Shown one piece after another: positions 33,918-42,811 of a stretch of DNA of 64,000 nucleotides (position 1 is the stretch's first letter; the number at the start of each line of letters is the position of its first letter). The notes under the pieces are model-generated. The model was not told the origin of the DNA and did not search any database. It saw only the letters and a list, made by a program, of their open reading frames with translations. Location of the stretch: positions 1 to 64,000 of the forward strand of contig JAMPFK010000003.1 of NCBI GenBank assembly GCA_023664485.1. The letters are read 5' to 3'. The stretch comes from Bacteroides fragilis (GTDB taxonomy: Bacteria > Bacillota > Clostridia > Lachnospirales > Lachnospiraceae). The translations under genes were made by a program, and so were the position numbers.

Positions 33918-34465
33918 AACGATTCCTCCTCTCCATGCCGGGCCGCCCCTCCTTCCGGCTCATCTCCCAAAAGCCCTCTCAGCGCTTCTTTCGCCTTCCT
34001 GATGCGGTATTTCACAAGAGGAATGCCAATCTGCAGTACATCTGCTGTTTCCCGTACGCTCAGTTCCTGAAAAAAACGCAGAATAACGACTTCCCGCAGC
34101 TGCGCAGGCAGCTTTCCAAGGGCCGCCTCTATCAGCAGTTTCTCTTCTAGTGCGCTCATATCGTCCGCTCCCTCCACATCCTCATACTCCATGGCGAATT
34201 CCCGGTTCTTCCGTCCCCAGTCGATGCAAAGGTTCCGGGCGATCGTATAGAGATAATTGAGGCTTTTTCCATGGTGCTTATAATCCGCAAGCCTCCTGAA
34301 AAAGCGCGCAAAGGTCTCCTGCGTCAGATCCTGCGCCCACTCCCTGTCGGGACAATGGTAACTGCAATATTGCAGAATCTGCGCATAATACTGCCGTACG
34401 AAGGTATCCATCGCCTCCTCGTCTCCGTTCTTCATTTTTCGGATCAAAAGAAAATCCTGCTGCAT
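33914..34465 (-). CDS. ECF-type sigma-70 family RNA polymerase sigma factor
   Basis: 183 residues. Region 2 is FVRQYYAQILQYCSYHCPDR with EWAQDLTQETFARFFRRLAD, and region 4 is FFQELSVRETADVLQIGIPL then VKYRIRKAKEALRGLL. The frame extends to 34525, but ATG 34465 has AGAAAGGA at good spacing. First gene of the minus-strand run sigma, membrane partner, micro-ORF, ATPase, permease. The region 34466-34662 upstream holds no other gene that I can support. Confidence 0.9.
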   Translation of the reverse strand: MQQDFLLIRKMKNGDEEAMDTFVRQYYAQILQYCSYHCPDREWAQDLTQETFARFFRRLADYKHHGKSLNYLYTIARNLCIDWGRKNREFAMEYEDVEGADDMSALEEKLLIEAALGKLPAQLREVVILRFFQELSVRETADVLQIGIPLVKYRIRKAKEALRGLLGDEPEGGAARHGEEESF

Positions 34466-34662
34466 CAAAATCCTTTCTCCCGCAGCCGCCGGAACCGCTT
34501 CGTCCCGGAAAGCGCTTTCTATCAAGTATAACGCAGCCGGGGAAGGATTGGATAGTTTAACCTTATAAAAAACGTGGAAATCAGGGGCCGCCGTATCAGT
34601 TCAGCCACCAGGCCGACTTCCTCGTCATGACAATTTTACTCCCGTTCTCCATGCTCAAAAAA

Positions 34663-34702
34663 AAGAGGCAGATTTCCGCGCCCCGCGCCTTATCTGCCTC
34701 TT
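34663..34702 (-). terminator. Terminator of the DUF362 gene
   Basis: Minus strand: 11-bp stem AAGAGGCAGAT / ATCTGCCTCTT enclosing a GC-rich loop, followed by a run of eight T's; 28 bp after the DUF362 stop. Confidence 0.9.
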
Positions 34703-34729
34703 ATCAATATTTCCATATACCCTGCCGTC

Positions 34730-35593
34730 CTACATCATGACCAGCTCATACTCCCTGCTTCCGATTCCAAGCTCCGCCGCCGCTTCCACCGTATGAATGC
34801 CGTTCCTCGACTCCATACGCTCGATCAAATGCTTCTTACCGGGATCCTCCGACTGGTAGACCAGATCGACACATGCCTGATCGAGCGCGACCGGATTAAA
34901 CGACGCGAGTATACCGATATCCGCTATTTCCGGATCTTCCGCCACCGCACAGCAGTCGCAGTCCACGGACATATTTTTCATAACGCTGATATAAGCGATT
35001 TTTCCGGGAAAATAATTCACGATCGACTGCGCCGCGTCCGCCATCGATTCGAGGAAAGAATCATGATCCGAAGACCAGAAATTTTCCGGAACGCCGACGC
35101 CGTGGATATACGCTTTCCCATGGGAAGAAGCAAGACCGATGGAAATGTTCTTCAGCGCGCCGCCGAAACCGCCCATCGGATGGCCCTTAAAATGCGACAG
35201 CACCAGCATCGAATCATAATTTTCCATATGCTTTCCCACGAAATTTTTCTTAATCTTCTTTCCATTTTCAACAGGCAGCTCCAGCTCGCCTTCCTCATCC
35301 ATAATATCCACAGCCGCAGCGTCGGTCCATCCATGCTGTTTCATGGTCTCCCAATGCGCTTCTGTCGTATTGCGCGCGCCTTCATATGCCGTATTACATT
35401 CCACGATCGTTCCATTTACCTTCTGAATCATCGGTTTCCAAAAAGAAGGCCGGATAAAATTCTGATTTCCGACCTCCCCGGAATGCACCTTGACCGCTAC
35501 CTTTCCCGGAAGCTCGATCCCCAGCGCATCATACAATTTCAATACTGCTTCAGGCGTAATTTCCTTCGTAAAAAAAACTTTCGATTTTTCCAT
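34730..35593 (-). CDS. DUF362 domain protein with two possible in-frame starts
   Basis: A 287-residue protein of the DUF362 family: VAVKVHSGEVGNQNFIRPSF, VECNTAYEGARNTTEAHWET, and VLSHFKGHPMGGFGGALKNI. The CDCCAVAEDPEIADIGILAS region has three Cys, but there is no appended ferredoxin domain, unlike longer members. Function is unsettled. ATG 35593 has TGGAGGTTTTTG. A GTG at 35668, 25 codons upstream and in frame, is preceded by the same 15-base string CAGGAATGGAGGTTT, so a longer 312-residue form is possible. Single gene with its own promoter and terminator. Confidence 0.85.
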   Translation of the reverse strand: MEKSKVFFTKEITPEAVLKLYDALGIELPGKVAVKVHSGEVGNQNFIRPSFWKPMIQKVNGTIVECNTAYEGARNTTEAHWETMKQHGWTDAAAVDIMDEEGELELPVENGKKIKKNFVGKHMENYDSMLVLSHFKGHPMGGFGGALKNISIGLASSHGKAYIHGVGVPENFWSSDHDSFLESMADAAQSIVNYFPGKIAYISVMKNMSVDCDCCAVAEDPEIADIGILASFNPVALDQACVDLVYQSEDPGKKHLIERMESRNGIHTVEAAAELGIGSREYELVMM

Positions 35594-35721
35594 CAAAAAC
35601 CTCCATTCCTGCTCAGTCTGCGAATTTGGACGCAAGTACAAATTTGCCTGTGAAAATTTATTTTTCACAGTAAACCTCCATTCCTGTCCACCCCGTAAAC
35701 CGGGACATCATTGATAATTCT

Positions 35722-35752
35722 ATTATACAGTCCGCCTCCCGCCCCAAGTCAA
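35722..35752 (-). promoter_or_regulatory. Promoter of the DUF362 gene
   Basis: Minus strand: TTGACT (35752-35747), 19-bp spacer, perfect TATAAT (35727-35722). The leader also contains a hairpin CTGTGAAAA / TTTTCACAG (35648-35670). Confidence 0.5.
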
Positions 35753-35794
35753 GTGTATTTTACAGATTCGGGGAATTTCAGACGATTTCGATTA

Positions 35795-35826
35795 TCGTTC
35801 AGCCGCCGGGCCGTGCGGCTGAACGA
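35795..35826. terminator. Strong hairpin downstream of the CmpB-like gene
   Basis: 12-bp perfect stem TCGTTCAGCCGC / GCGGCTGAACGA with an 8-base loop, ten bases after the stop of the minus-strand gene. No T run follows on the minus strand, so factor-independent termination is uncertain. Confidence 0.5.
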
Positions 35827-35835
35827 TGACAATTT

Positions 35836-36402
35836 TTATCCCCGGTACGTTATTCCCCTTCCCGCGTTCGGAAAATCCGCGCTGTGCGCCGCATCCATGA
35901 TAAACAGCCCCAGCAAAAGAAGCCCTGCCGCCAGTCTGGCCTTTTCCGGCATTCTATGATACAGCCCGGTATAGGCCGGAAGCAGGACAAAAACGAGAAA
36001 AAGCCCGCCGATGCCGAACATCAGACAGCTCATCAGACAGATATGTCCATTGAGATTGAACGGCATTCCGCTGTAATCCCACCACTTGACGCCCCATGCC
36101 CTTTCCAACAGGGAGCCGGCCAGATATTCCAGCACGGAACAGAATGCCATGGACAGCAGAAAGACGGGAAGCTGCTTTCGTTTCCATCCGCCCGGCATCA
36201 GAGCGCTGAAAAGGAAATACAAAAACAGGCCGCCCGCCCCATAGATCGGAAGCCAGGGGCCGGACAGAATACCGCGGTTCACGAACCGCCCTTCCCGTAC
36301 GAGATAAAGGCATACTTCCCAGCCCCAGCCCAGAAAAGAAACCAGAAAGAACAGCAATACATAGTAATCGAATGAAACTTTTTTCCTCATATACATCACC
36401 AT
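35836..36402 (-). CDS. CmpB-like (DUF1113) integral membrane protein
   Basis: About 188 residues with five TM segments. The family features are LVSFLGWGWEVCLYLVREGR, FVNRGILSGPWLPIYGAGGL and the later YLAGSLLERAWGVKWWDYSG, followed by NLNGHICLMSCL. These match the ABC_trans_CmpB family, annotated as putative ABC transporter permease although no partner ATPase is nearby and transport is unproven. The start is uncertain among clustered ATGs (36402, 36396, 36390); the frame open to 36504 overlaps the upstream exporter gene. Confidence 0.8.
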   Translation of the reverse strand: MVMYMRKKVSFDYYVLLFFLVSFLGWGWEVCLYLVREGRFVNRGILSGPWLPIYGAGGLFLYFLFSALMPGGWKRKQLPVFLLSMAFCSVLEYLAGSLLERAWGVKWWDYSGMPFNLNGHICLMSCLMFGIGGLFLVFVLLPAYTGLYHRMPEKARLAAGLLLLGLFIMDAAHSADFPNAGRGITYRG

Positions 36403-36490
36403 ACCCGGTATTCTGTCCGGTTTTATGGAAAATATCCGCGATTGCCGCCGCGGTTTATGGGTTCCACTCCATCCCGCAGGAAAATAATAC

Positions 36491-38449
36491 CTATTCCAAC
36501 TCACTCAATCCCGTATAAAGGTTATAATACCGTCCATGCTGCGCCAGCAGGGTATCGTGATCGCCCCGTTCGATAATCTCCCCGTTCTCCAGTACCATAA
36601 TCGCATTGGCGTTGCGCACCGTTGAAAGCCGGTGCGCGATAACGAGCGTCGTACGGCTCGCCATCAAACGATCCATGCCGTGCTCGATATGTTTCTCCGT
36701 CCTCGTATCGACGGAGCTGGTCGCCTCGTCCAGAATCAGGATCGGCGCTTTGGAGATGGAAGCTCTCGCGATATTCAGAAGCTGCCGCTGACCCTGGCTT
36801 AAATTCGCGCCGTCGCCCTCAAGCATCGTATCATAGCCATGCTCCAGCCGCATGATAAAGGAATGCGCGCTCGCCATTCTGGCCGCCTCCTCCACCTCCG
36901 CGTCAGTCGCATCCAGCCTGCCGTAACGGATATTTTCCCTGACCGTCCCTGTAAAAAGATGCGTATCCTGTAAGACCATCGCGATATTTTTCCGCAGATC
37001 CTCCCGCCTGATGTCCTTGATTTCGATTCCGTCTATCAGAATCCGGCCTTCTTCGATATCGTAAAAGCGGTTTATCAGGTTCGTAATCGTCGTTTTCCCG
37101 GCGCCCGTCGAGCCGACAAAGGCGATTTTCTGCCCCGGCTTCGCGTACAGCGACACATCCTTCAAGATCGTTTTTTCCGGCACATAGCCAAAAGTGATAT
37201 GCTCCACTGTCACGGCCCCTTTTACTTCCATGCCGTTCTTATCCGCATAGAGCCGATTGGAAGCCGGAACCTGATAAACGAGCCTTCCGCCTTTTTCTAC
37301 GATAGCGGCCGCTTCCGGCACATCCGCCGGCTCCGGCGCCCTGTCCATCACATCGAAAACACGCTCCGCTCCCGCAAGCGCGGAAAAAATCGTATTGACC
37401 TGCATGGAGATCTCGTTGATCGGACGGCTGAATTGTCTTGAATAGTTGACAAAAATCGTAAGGCCGCCCAGATCGAATCCCTTTAAGACACATAAAATGC
37501 CGCCGATACAGGCCGTCAGGGAATAGCTCACCTGGCTCAGATTTCCCATGACAGGCCCCATGATGCCGCCGAAGAACTGCGCGTTTATCTGCTTTTTACA
37601 CAAATCGTCATTCAAGTAGGAAAATTCCTCTTCCGCAATTTCCTCATGACAGAATACCTTGACGACCTTCTGCCCGGTAACGGTCTCTTCGATATAACCG
37701 TTCAGCGTTCCAAGTGCCGCCTGCTGCTGCTTATAATATTTCCGGCTCCTGCCCGCGACCGTCTTCCCGGCACGAATCATCAGCGGGGCCATAACAACTG
37801 TTATGATTGTCAGATAGATATTCGTATATACCATCAGCGTAAACGTGCCGACAATATTGATTGCCCCGGAAATCAGCTGGTTTATCGTATTATTCAGCAT
37901 TTCCCCGACGGCGTCCACATCGTTTGTAAAACGGCTCATGATATCCCCGTGATTGTTCGTATCATAAAATCTGACAGGAAGCTTCTCCAGTTTGCGGAAT
38001 AAATCGTCCCTCAGCCGCTGTAACGCGTTCTGCGATACGGAAATCATCAGCCGGGACTGCAAATACTGCGCTACAATGCCGACCGCATAGATACATCCCA
38101 TCAAAAGCAGGGAATGGAACAGCGTCGTCCTGTTTCCTTCCGCGGATACCAGATTGTTGACGATGGGCCGGAGCAGGTAAGAGCCCGCCAGATTCGCGAC
38201 CGTATAGAAAATAATGCAGAAAATAAAAACAACGAGCTTCCATTTATCCTCGCCGATATAGGAAAAAAGCCTGCCTATCGTTTTCCCGGCATTCTGCGGT
38301 TTCGCTATGGGCATTCCTGAACCGCGTCCTCTCTGTCCGGGCCCGCCGGGTCTCGGCCCGCCGCCCCCCGGCCCTTTTCCCATCTCCGGGCCGACGGGAT
38401 TTTTTCTTCCGTATTTCTTTTCCAGACGTTCCAGTCTTACCGAATCCAT
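36491..38449 (-). CDS. ABC exporter, type IV fold, subunit 2 of heterodimer (LSQGQ)
   Basis: 652 residues fusing six TM helices and an ATPase. An N-terminal Gly/Pro-rich tail (GKGPGGGGPRPGGPGQRGRG) precedes the membrane domain. The ATPase has Walker A FVGSTGAGKTTITNLI, signature ANLSQGQRQLLNIARA (degenerate, Q for G), and Walker B ILILDEATSSVDTRTEKHIE with catalytic Glu. Its start overlaps the stop of the preceding subunit by one base. The pairing of a DDST-type subunit with this one marks an asymmetric heterodimer like LmrCD/BmrCD; multidrug export is likely but inferred. Confidence 0.9.
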   Translation of the reverse strand: MDSVRLERLEKKYGRKNPVGPEMGKGPGGGGPRPGGPGQRGRGSGMPIAKPQNAGKTIGRLFSYIGEDKWKLVVFIFCIIFYTVANLAGSYLLRPIVNNLVSAEGNRTTLFHSLLLMGCIYAVGIVAQYLQSRLMISVSQNALQRLRDDLFRKLEKLPVRFYDTNNHGDIMSRFTNDVDAVGEMLNNTINQLISGAINIVGTFTLMVYTNIYLTIITVVMAPLMIRAGKTVAGRSRKYYKQQQAALGTLNGYIEETVTGQKVVKVFCHEEIAEEEFSYLNDDLCKKQINAQFFGGIMGPVMGNLSQVSYSLTACIGGILCVLKGFDLGGLTIFVNYSRQFSRPINEISMQVNTIFSALAGAERVFDVMDRAPEPADVPEAAAIVEKGGRLVYQVPASNRLYADKNGMEVKGAVTVEHITFGYVPEKTILKDVSLYAKPGQKIAFVGSTGAGKTTITNLINRFYDIEEGRILIDGIEIKDIRREDLRKNIAMVLQDTHLFTGTVRENIRYGRLDATDAEVEEAARMASAHSFIMRLEHGYDTMLEGDGANLSQGQRQLLNIARASISKAPILILDEATSSVDTRTEKHIEHGMDRLMASRTTLVIAHRLSTVRNANAIMVLENGEIIERGDHDTLLAQHGRYYNLYTGLSELE

Positions 38450-40182
38450 TATGCGCTCACCTCCCTGTCCATCTGGGAATCGTAGATTTCCTGATATGCT
38501 TCACAGGAAGCGAGCAGCTCGTCGTGGCTTCCCATTCCCACGATCCGCCCTTCTTCCATAACAAGAATCAAATCCGCATCCATTACGGAGCTGATGCGCT
38601 GCGCGATGATCAGCTTCGTCGTATGCCGCAGCGCCGTATGGAAGCACTCCCTGATTTTGGCTTCCGTCGCCGTATCCACCGCGCTGGTGCTGTCATCCAG
38701 AATCAAAATCTTTGGTTTCTTCAACAAGGCCCTCGCGATGCAAAGGCGCTGCTTCTGGCCTCCCGAAACATTCACGCCGCCCTGGCCAAGCTCCGTTTCA
38801 TATCCTTCCGGAAAATGGCTGACGAAATCGTCCGCCTGGGCTGCCGCGGCCGCGCTGCGGATTTCCCTCTCATCCGCCCGCTCGTCGCCCCATTGCAGAT
38901 TTTCCTGAATCGTACCGGAAAAAAGCACGTTCTTCTGCAAGACCATGCTGACGCCGTTCCGCAGATTTTTCAGGGAATACTCCTTAACGTTCACGCCGTC
39001 CACCAGCACTTCCCCCGCATCCACATCGTAAAGCCTCGGAATCATCTGCACCAGCGTCGTCTTGCCGGAACCGGTGGAGCCGATAATTCCCACCGTCTGG
39101 CCGGGTTCGATCGTAAAGCTGATATCATCCAGCACTTTTTCATGATTATTCTTATAATACCGGAAAGAAACGTTCCGGAATTCGATTTTTCCCTCCGCTA
39201 CCGCTCTGTTCGTCTGCGCCGCCGCCTCGTCCGTCAAGTCGATTTCCGTATCCAGCACCTCGCCGATTCTCTTTGCGGATGCAATCGCTCTGGAACTTTG
39301 CAAAAGCACCATCGCGAGCATCATTAACGACATCAGGATCTGTGTCACATAGGTCGTAAACGCCGTCAGGTCGCCGACCTGCATCGAACCGTTCAAAATC
39401 TGATTCCCGCCGAACCATACGACCGCAATGACCGTCACATTCATAGCGAACGTCATAATCGGCATCTGAACGATAACAACCCTGAACGCTCCCATACTGG
39501 TCTTTTTCAGATCCGCGTTGGCATCCGCAAACCGCTCTTCTTCATGATCTTCCCGTACAAAAGACTTGATGACCCGGATATTCGTCAGCACCTCCTGAAT
39601 ATTGGAATTCAGACGATCCAGCTTTTTCTGCATCATCTCGAACCGCGGAAAGGCGATCCTGATAATCGTACCGATAGCAACCGCCAGAAGCGGCGCAACG
39701 ATTAAAATGACGGCCGCCAGAGAAGCGTTCATCATAAACGCCATGATGACCGCACCGATCAGCATTCCCGGCGCGCGCAGCATCATCCGAAGCCCCATCA
39801 TGATTAAATTCTGCATCTGTGTGATATCGTTCGTCAGCCTCGTAACGAGCGAGCCCGTACTGAAACTGTCGATATTTGCAAAGGAAAAATTCTGCACCTT
39901 CCGAAACAGATCCTTCCTCAGATCCCGGCCAAAGTGCATGGCCGCGTTGACCGCGAACCAAGCGCCCCCGATTCCTCCCGCCATCATAATAAAGGCCGTA
40001 AACACCATCATAATGCCCTTGGAAATAATATAGCCGATATCGTGGTTCGCCGCTCCGATATTGATGATATCCGCCATCATCGCCGGCAGCAGGACCTCGC
40101 CGACGACCTCTACGATCATCATAACAGGCCCTAAAATAAAAGCCAACAGATACGGCTTTACATATTTTCCATACCGTTTCAT
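38449..40182 (-). CDS. ABC exporter, type IV fold, subunit 1 of heterodimer (degenerate Walker B)
   Basis: 577 residues: a six-TM domain (starting YVKPYLLAFILGPVMMIVEV), then ATPase with Walker A IIGSTGSGKTTLVQMI, canonical signature VNVSGGQKQRLCIARA and Walker B ILILDDSTSAVDTATEAKIR. The catalytic Glu after Walker B is replaced by Asp, as in the degenerate-site half of heterodimeric exporters. It overlaps the MarR gene by four bases (ATGA) and the second subunit by one base, giving a tight marR-exporter operon under the operator array at 40734-40775. Confidence 0.9.
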   Translation of the reverse strand: MKRYGKYVKPYLLAFILGPVMMIVEVVGEVLLPAMMADIINIGAANHDIGYIISKGIMMVFTAFIMMAGGIGGAWFAVNAAMHFGRDLRKDLFRKVQNFSFANIDSFSTGSLVTRLTNDITQMQNLIMMGLRMMLRAPGMLIGAVIMAFMMNASLAAVILIVAPLLAVAIGTIIRIAFPRFEMMQKKLDRLNSNIQEVLTNIRVIKSFVREDHEEERFADANADLKKTSMGAFRVVIVQMPIMTFAMNVTVIAVVWFGGNQILNGSMQVGDLTAFTTYVTQILMSLMMLAMVLLQSSRAIASAKRIGEVLDTEIDLTDEAAAQTNRAVAEGKIEFRNVSFRYYKNNHEKVLDDISFTIEPGQTVGIIGSTGSGKTTLVQMIPRLYDVDAGEVLVDGVNVKEYSLKNLRNGVSMVLQKNVLFSGTIQENLQWGDERADEREIRSAAAAAQADDFVSHFPEGYETELGQGGVNVSGGQKQRLCIARALLKKPKILILDDSTSAVDTATEAKIRECFHTALRHTTKLIIAQRISSVMDADLILVMEEGRIVGMGSHDELLASCEAYQEIYDSQMDREVSA

Positions 40183-40673
40183 TCTTCCGCCTCCCGTTCC
40201 ATTGCCGTATTCTCTTCCGCCTCCCCGGCGCTCATGCTTTCCTGCATCCTGCTCAGGTTCCGGTACGCCCTTTGCAGAAATCCGCAGAACTGCTCCACTT
40301 CTTCCGTCTTAAAGCCCTCGAACATCCCGCTCTCCACTTCGTCAAAAATCTGGATACTCCTGCTGATGACCTGATTCCCACGATCCGTAATGGACACCCG
40401 GTTGCTTCGATGGTCATCCGCATTGGTCTTTCGCGCGATATATCCGCCCTTTTCCAGCTTATTCAGCGAAACGGCGACCGCCGCCGGAGAAATTTCCAGT
40501 TTCGCCGCCAGCTCGTTCTGGGAGCAATTCGGATTCGCTCCCAGATTCATCAACAGGCGATGCTGGCTCCGGTAAAGCTCTTCATCCAGCGTCCGCAGTT
40601 TTTTCCCGATACAGCGGCGCAGCATAAAATCCGTTCTGCGGAAAGTATCGGCCGCGGCATTGTATAATTTCAT
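40179..40673 (-). CDS. MarR family transcriptional regulator
   Basis: A 164-residue winged-helix repressor: helices NCSQNELAAKLEISPAAVAV and SLNKLEKGGYIARKTNADDH with the wing RSNRVSITDRGNQVISRSI. The DxRSNR wing motif is standard for MarR. The C terminus ends in an acidic tail (about 146-164). It is first in the operon with two exporter genes; ATG 40673 has AGGAGGGACAGAAGGG. It probably represses its own promoter through three palindromes located just downstream of the -10 element; induction by an exporter substrate is inferred. Confidence 0.92.
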   Translation of the reverse strand: MKLYNAAADTFRRTDFMLRRCIGKKLRTLDEELYRSQHRLLMNLGANPNCSQNELAAKLEISPAAVAVSLNKLEKGGYIARKTNADDHRSNRVSITDRGNQVISRSIQIFDEVESGMFEGFKTEEVEQFCGFLQRAYRNLSRMQESMSAGEAEENTAMEREAEE

Positions 40674-40733
40674 CCCTTCTGTCCCTCCTGAACACTTTTT
40701 GCTCTTCCCTTCTTTCGTTATGCATATCTTTCA

Positions 40734-40775
40734 TTAACTTGTTAATATTTAATTTGTTAATAATTAACTCGTTAA
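40734..40775. promoter_or_regulatory. Three-copy MarR operator array, 15-bp pitch
   Basis: Three 12-bp near-palindromes, TTAACTTGTTAA (40734-40745), TTAATTTGTTAA (40749-40760) and TTAACTCGTTAA (40764-40775), begin exactly 15 bp apart. Consensus TTAAY-TY-GTTAA. They cover the predicted transcription start and early leader of the marR operon. Confidence 0.75.
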
Positions 40776-40777
40776 CT

Positions 40778-40806
40778 ATTTTAACGCGCCAGTTCCCGGC
40801 TGTCAA
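40778..40806 (-). promoter_or_regulatory. marR-exporter operon promoter
   Basis: Minus strand: consensus TTGACA (40806-40801), 17-bp spacer, TAAAAT (40783-40778). The operator array starts three bases downstream of the -10. Confidence 0.8.
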
Positions 40807-40865
40807 TATTTTCCCGCCGGTCTTTACGGAAATCGATTTTCAACGAAAGAAACCGCACAATGAAA

Positions 40866-40904
40866 AACCCGGCCGCACAGAACCTGAATCCGTACGTCCG
40901 GGTT
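40866..40904. terminator. Terminator of the PadR-DUF1700-DUF4097 operon
   Basis: Stem AACCCGG (40866-40872) / CCGGGTT (40898-40904) with T runs on both outer sides; acts downstream of the DUF4097 gene on the minus strand. The 315-bp space 40674-40988 otherwise holds the marR promoter and operators. Confidence 0.65.
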
Positions 40905-40988
40905 TTTTGATAACCATACTCCTTTCCCTGTCTGCGATACCCGCGCACAGACACAAATTCCTGTTCTGACAAAGCCAGTGCGGGAGCA

Positions 40989-42008
40989 TCATTCGGTAAA
41001 CTGAATCTCAACGCCTCCCGCCGCGCATTCTATCTCAAAAAGCCCTCTGCCGCCGTTCCTGATATCCCTTTCATCGATGATACCGCTGTATTTAGCTCCG
41101 TTAATATTGATTTCCCCCATCGCGCATTCCAGCTGGTAATTATAGTCTGTTTCTGCCCCCTGCAGTTTCATGCTTATCGAACCGGCGCCGCATTCTATAT
41201 CGGCACTCCGGCCGACTTTTCCTTCGATGTTCAGGCTTCCCGCGGCCGCGCTCAACTCTGTTTTCTCAGCGGAAAGTCCCCGGATATCGAGAGCGCCGGC
41301 CCCGGCCTCCGCCGAAAGAGTCCCTGCAGTAAGCTCATAGACTTCCACCGTACCGGCGTTAGCCGAAACATCGATCTCATCGCCGTACAGCCCTTCTATC
41401 ACGGCTGCGCCCGCGTCCATTTCTATGTTGATCTCGTCCGCCGTAAGCGCGATACTGTCCATTCTTCCCGCGCCGATTTCCAGATCGAAAGAGTCCAGAT
41501 CCATTCCTTCCGGAAGATACAGATATACCGTTCCCTTTGGACTTCCATTCCACCAGCGAAAGCTGTTTTCACTATACAGGCTGAAGGTTCCTCCTTTCAG
41601 CTGGTATCTGACCATCCTCGCTTCGTCGTCTCTCGCAACCCAGATATAATCGTCCTCCGATTCCGCAATGACCAGATTGCTGCCCCCAAATTCGATATCG
41701 ATATCCCTGATCCCGGAAGCGTGGTATCCGGTCTGCTCCGCTTCGCCGGCCGAAAGCCGGTTCGCATCGGCCATCATTTCCGGCTGCCCTTCTTCGTCCC
41801 GCCAGGACTCATCCTCATCCGTCAGATACCAGAAACCGTATCCGCTGGAAGCCAGCCTGATATCATGCCCCCATAGATTGAAGCCGCGCCCCTTCCATGC
41901 CTCCAGCTGCCGGAAACCGCCCAGCAGGCCGCAGATACCATAGAAAGCGCATCCAAAAACAAACAATACCAGCGCCGTGATCAAACATCCCTTTGTAAAC
42001 TTTTTCAT
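40989..42008 (-). CDS. DUF4097-family beta-helix membrane-anchored protein
   Basis: 339 residues. One N-terminal TM helix (LITALVLFVFGCAFYGICGL), then an extracellular region. Its second half is a regular beta-solenoid with a roughly 20-residue period alternating D/A/G-rich strands (e.g. INIEMDAGAAVIEGLYGDEI, IDVSANAGTVEVYELTAGTL, ALDIRGLSAEKTELSAAAGS), the hallmark of DUF4097. Its start ATG 42008 overlaps the DUF1700 stop. A frame open to 42347 lies inside the preceding gene and is not used. Function unknown; the PadR-DUF1700-DUF4097 set is a recurrent envelope-related cassette in Firmicutes. Confidence 0.82.
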   Translation of the reverse strand: MKKFTKGCLITALVLFVFGCAFYGICGLLGGFRQLEAWKGRGFNLWGHDIRLASSGYGFWYLTDEDESWRDEEGQPEMMADANRLSAGEAEQTGYHASGIRDIDIEFGGSNLVIAESEDDYIWVARDDEARMVRYQLKGGTFSLYSENSFRWWNGSPKGTVYLYLPEGMDLDSFDLEIGAGRMDSIALTADEINIEMDAGAAVIEGLYGDEIDVSANAGTVEVYELTAGTLSAEAGAGALDIRGLSAEKTELSAAAGSLNIEGKVGRSADIECGAGSISMKLQGAETDYNYQLECAMGEININGAKYSGIIDERDIRNGGRGLFEIECAAGGVEIQFTE

Positions 42009-42811
42009 GCCGTCGCCCCTCCTATATGAAAAATACTCCGTACTAATTTTACAACGCCCCTGACAATCGCCGGTATGAGCACTCCGCATATCATGATCGT
42101 CAGCCAAAGGAAGAACAGCCCGATTGCAAGACATATCAGTGCGGCCCCTATCATACACAGGCCGCCTAAGGGCGTCCCGAACAGCAGCACGATACCAAAA
42201 ACGAACAGCCCGATGCCAAGTATTAACAATACGACCGCCAAAACGGCAAATCCTACCAAAATGCCGAACAGGCTGCCCAGCAGGCCAACGATAACGCCGA
42301 ACAGGCCGCCGCCGATGCCGAGCAGGACAGGGCCCGCACAAATGCACAAAACGACGATCAACGCGATCATGCCGCCGGAAAGCTTCTTTTTCCCTCCTTT
42401 ATTTTCCCGTTCTTTAACAGGACTTTCATATACTTCCTGATTCTCCGACCGATAGCCATAACCGTTCCCTCTGTTGAACCGCCCGCCGCCCACCGGCCCG
42501 TTCTCCTGCCGGCCTGCGCCGCCGTTCTCCGCCGCCTGTCCGGGATCCAGAATCTCGTTGCCGCTTCGCCTCTCATACCCGGAAAACCCCTTTTCCGTAA
42601 ATTCTCCGGCATTGCCGCCGTCGAAAAGCCCGGCTTTGATCGTCGCCGCAAGCTGCTCCGGCGTACCGAGAGACGCGATGACGCTCTGCTCGTTTTCCGC
42701 TCCCGCATCGTCAAAATAATCGTTGTAATACTGTATTGCTTCTTCTCTTTCTGCCGGTGCCATATCTGCTAACAATCCCGCCAGATTCTTCATGAAATCC
42801 GCTCTGTTCAA
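42005..42811 (-). CDS. DUF1700 family membrane protein
   Basis: 268 residues. The N-terminal 65 residues form the DUF1700 helical domain (FMKNLAGLLADMAPAEREEA, IQYYNDYFDDAGAENEQSVI, ASLGTPEQLAATIKAGL). A Gly/Arg-rich linker follows (about 75-135), and then four or more closely spaced hydrophobic segments rich in Gly, Leu and Val. It overlaps PadR (ATGA) upstream and DUF4097 downstream, so the three are coupled. The N-terminal domain resembles that of HAAS-type signalling proteins paired with PadR regulators; the output is unknown. Confidence 0.87.
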   Translation of the reverse strand: MNRADFMKNLAGLLADMAPAEREEAIQYYNDYFDDAGAENEQSVIASLGTPEQLAATIKAGLFDGGNAGEFTEKGFSGYERRSGNEILDPGQAAENGGAGRQENGPVGGGRFNRGNGYGYRSENQEVYESPVKERENKGGKKKLSGGMIALIVVLCICAGPVLLGIGGGLFGVIVGLLGSLFGILVGFAVLAVVLLILGIGLFVFGIVLLFGTPLGGLCMIGAALICLAIGLFFLWLTIMICGVLIPAIVRGVVKLVRSIFHIGGATA

